DNA of 5,337 nt, taken from CAZGOM01 sp964542875 (GTDB taxonomy: Bacteria > Planctomycetota > Phycisphaerae > Phycisphaerales > Phycisphaeraceae). Made by a program: the position numbers and the translations under genes. Each line of letters opens with the position of its first letter. The stretch's first letter is position 1. The DNA lies in contig CAZIWA010000216.1 in assembly GCA_964542875.1 (NCBI GenBank), positions 1-5,337 on the forward strand. The letters run 5' to 3'. A model generated the notes under the pieces. It made no database searches, was not told where the DNA came from, and worked only from the letters and a program-made list of their open reading frames with translations. This document shows positions 4,728 through 5,337 of this stretch, one piece after another.

Positions 4728-5120
4728 ATGAACAACAGCATTGATTCATTTAGCCACTACGGCCCGCTCGGGGTGCTGATCCTGATGGCGGTGGTGTTTG
4801 CCGGGGCGAACCTGGTTTTGACGCACTTGCTGGGCCCGCATCGGGAGGGCAAGGTCAAGGGTATGGTTTACGAATCAGGCATGAACCCCATCGGGAGCGC
4901 CCACCGGCGCTTTAACGTGCGGTTCTACATCGTCGCGATGACGTTCCTGGTGTTCGACGTGGAAATCGTGTTCCTGTACCCCTGGGCGACGGTGTTCCCC
5001 AGCCTGGCGACGGGTTCTGCGGACAGCGCGCTGTTTTTGTTCCGGATGATGTTCTTCATCCTCACCAGCCTGATCGCGTTTGTGTACGCCTGGCGCAAGG
5101 GTGTGTTCCGGTACGATTGA
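4728..5120 (+). CDS. nuoA: NADH-quinone oxidoreductase subunit A
   Basis: NuoA is a small membrane subunit of respiratory complex I (NDH-1), located near the quinone site and involved in coupling NADH oxidation to proton translocation. The 130-aa product has three membrane helices (about 13-33, 64-87, 102-122). It has the family signatures YESGMNPIGSAHRRFNVRF (49-67) and VAMTFLVFDVEIVFLYPWA (69-87), with the conserved acidic pair D77 and E79 in helix 2, and ends AWRKGVFRYD. Length is normal for the family. ATG 4728 is chosen because it gives the usual short N-terminus; ATG 4710 follows a GGGGG run but would place the TATAAT inside the gene. Unusually, a terminator follows 26 bp after the stop and nuoB is not downstream, so nuoA is separated from the rest of the nuo cluster. 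Codon choice is more C-ending than in iclR-phyH, as in the desaturase. Confidence 0.96.
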   Translation: MNNSIDSFSHYGPLGVLILMAVVFAGANLVLTHLLGPHREGKVKGMVYESGMNPIGSAHRRFNVRFYIVAMTFLVFDVEIVFLYPWATVFPSLATGSADSALFLFRMMFFILTSLIAFVYAWRKGVFRYD

Positions 5121-5146
5121 GATCGGTTTTGCGGATTGAATCAAGG

Positions 5147-5183
5147 CACAGGCCGTCCGGTTGGGCGGCCTGTGTTGTTTTTT
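5147..5183 (+). terminator. Intrinsic terminator after nuoA
   Basis: CACAGGCCGTCC (5147-5158) pairs with GGGCGGCCTGTG (5163-5174) as a 12-bp stem with one G-U pair and a GGTT loop. TTGTTTTTT (5175-5183) follows. This closes nuoA as a single-gene transcript. Confidence 0.92.
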
Positions 5184-5199
5184 GAGGATGGAGGTTAAG

Positions 5200-5229
5200 A
5201 CCTGGGCAGCCGTGGACGGCAGCCCAGGT
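5200..5229 (-). terminator. Hairpin downstream of the minus-strand end gene, possible terminator
   Basis: ACCTGGGC (5200-5207) pairs perfectly with GCCCAGGT (5222-5229). After one A-A mismatch, GCCGT (5209-5213) pairs with ACGGC (5216-5220). Read on the minus strand it starts 24 nt after the TAA of the gene at 5254-5337. It lacks a proper T-run (CTTAACC follows), so termination is plausible but may be inefficient or factor-aided. Confidence 0.5.
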
Positions 5230-5253
5230 TGCCCGTAGGCCGTTTGGCGAGGG

Positions 5254-5337
5254 TTACCACATTTCAGCGGGGTTGATGTCATGGCCGGCGATGAGTTTGG
5301 GGCGCATGGCCAGGTAGCGGACGAGTTCGCTTTCGAC
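5254..5337 (-). CDS. C-terminal end of an unidentified protein (partial)
   Basis: Reading the minus strand from the window edge gives 27 codons and then TAA (5254-5256). The fragment includes SELVRYLAMRPKLIAG and ends HDINPAEMW. The frame stays open to the edge, the stop is followed 24 nt later by a strong hairpin, and the gene converges on nuoA with its own terminator between. This is the arrangement expected of a real 3' end. I do not recognise the family from this short segment and assign no function. Confidence 0.6.
   Translation of the reverse strand, partial: VESELVRYLAMRPKLIAGHDINPAEMW

Overview
The window looks like an ordinary chromosomal stretch of a G+C-rich Gram-negative bacterium. 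A planctomycete, possibly of the Phycisphaerae type, is my best guess. The grounds are a CCCGAAA heptamer array, most starts lacking a Shine-Dalgarno (SD) sequence, a lineage-type zinc-ribbon/multi-TM hypothetical protein, and an IclR-PhyH pair. This taxonomic call is inference with modest confidence. I see no rRNA, tRNA, CRISPR array, transposase or phage gene.

Layout. Positions 1-457 are non-coding: a perfect 7-bp tandem array (1-54), a long imperfect hairpin abutting it (53-98), then an AT-richer promoter region with a 13-bp direct repeat pair and two promoter-like hexamer sets. A membrane fatty-acid desaturase (458-1390, +) follows and is closed by a strong intrinsic terminator (1426-1459). 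Next comes a probable two-gene operon: an IclR-family regulator (1563-2324, +) and, 28 bp later, a PhyH-family Fe(II)/2-oxoglutarate dioxygenase (2353-3129, +) starting at GTG behind a clear SD. A 211-bp convergent intergenic region with a decayed copy of the CCCGAAA repeat separates these from a minus-strand gene (3341-4612) for a protein with two zinc ribbons, a Pro-rich linker and about six membrane helices. This gene is divergent from nuoA (4728-5120, +), the small membrane subunit A of respiratory complex I, which is followed directly by its own terminator (5147-5183). The last 84 bases hold the C-terminal end of an unidentified minus-strand gene.

Functionally the genes are separate units. 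The desaturase adjusts membrane lipid unsaturation. The IclR protein most likely controls itself and the PhyH oxygenase. NuoA belongs to the respiratory chain but is here detached from nuoB-N.

The most interesting signals are at the regulatory level. Two genes have TANNNT-type -10 hexamers exactly 6 nt before the ATG, which suggests leaderless mRNAs. nuoA has a perfect TATAAT preceded by a five-run G-quadruplex motif instead of a -35 box. Operator-like repeats lie before the desaturase, iclR and phyH. I found no clear evidence of a new multi-gene system.
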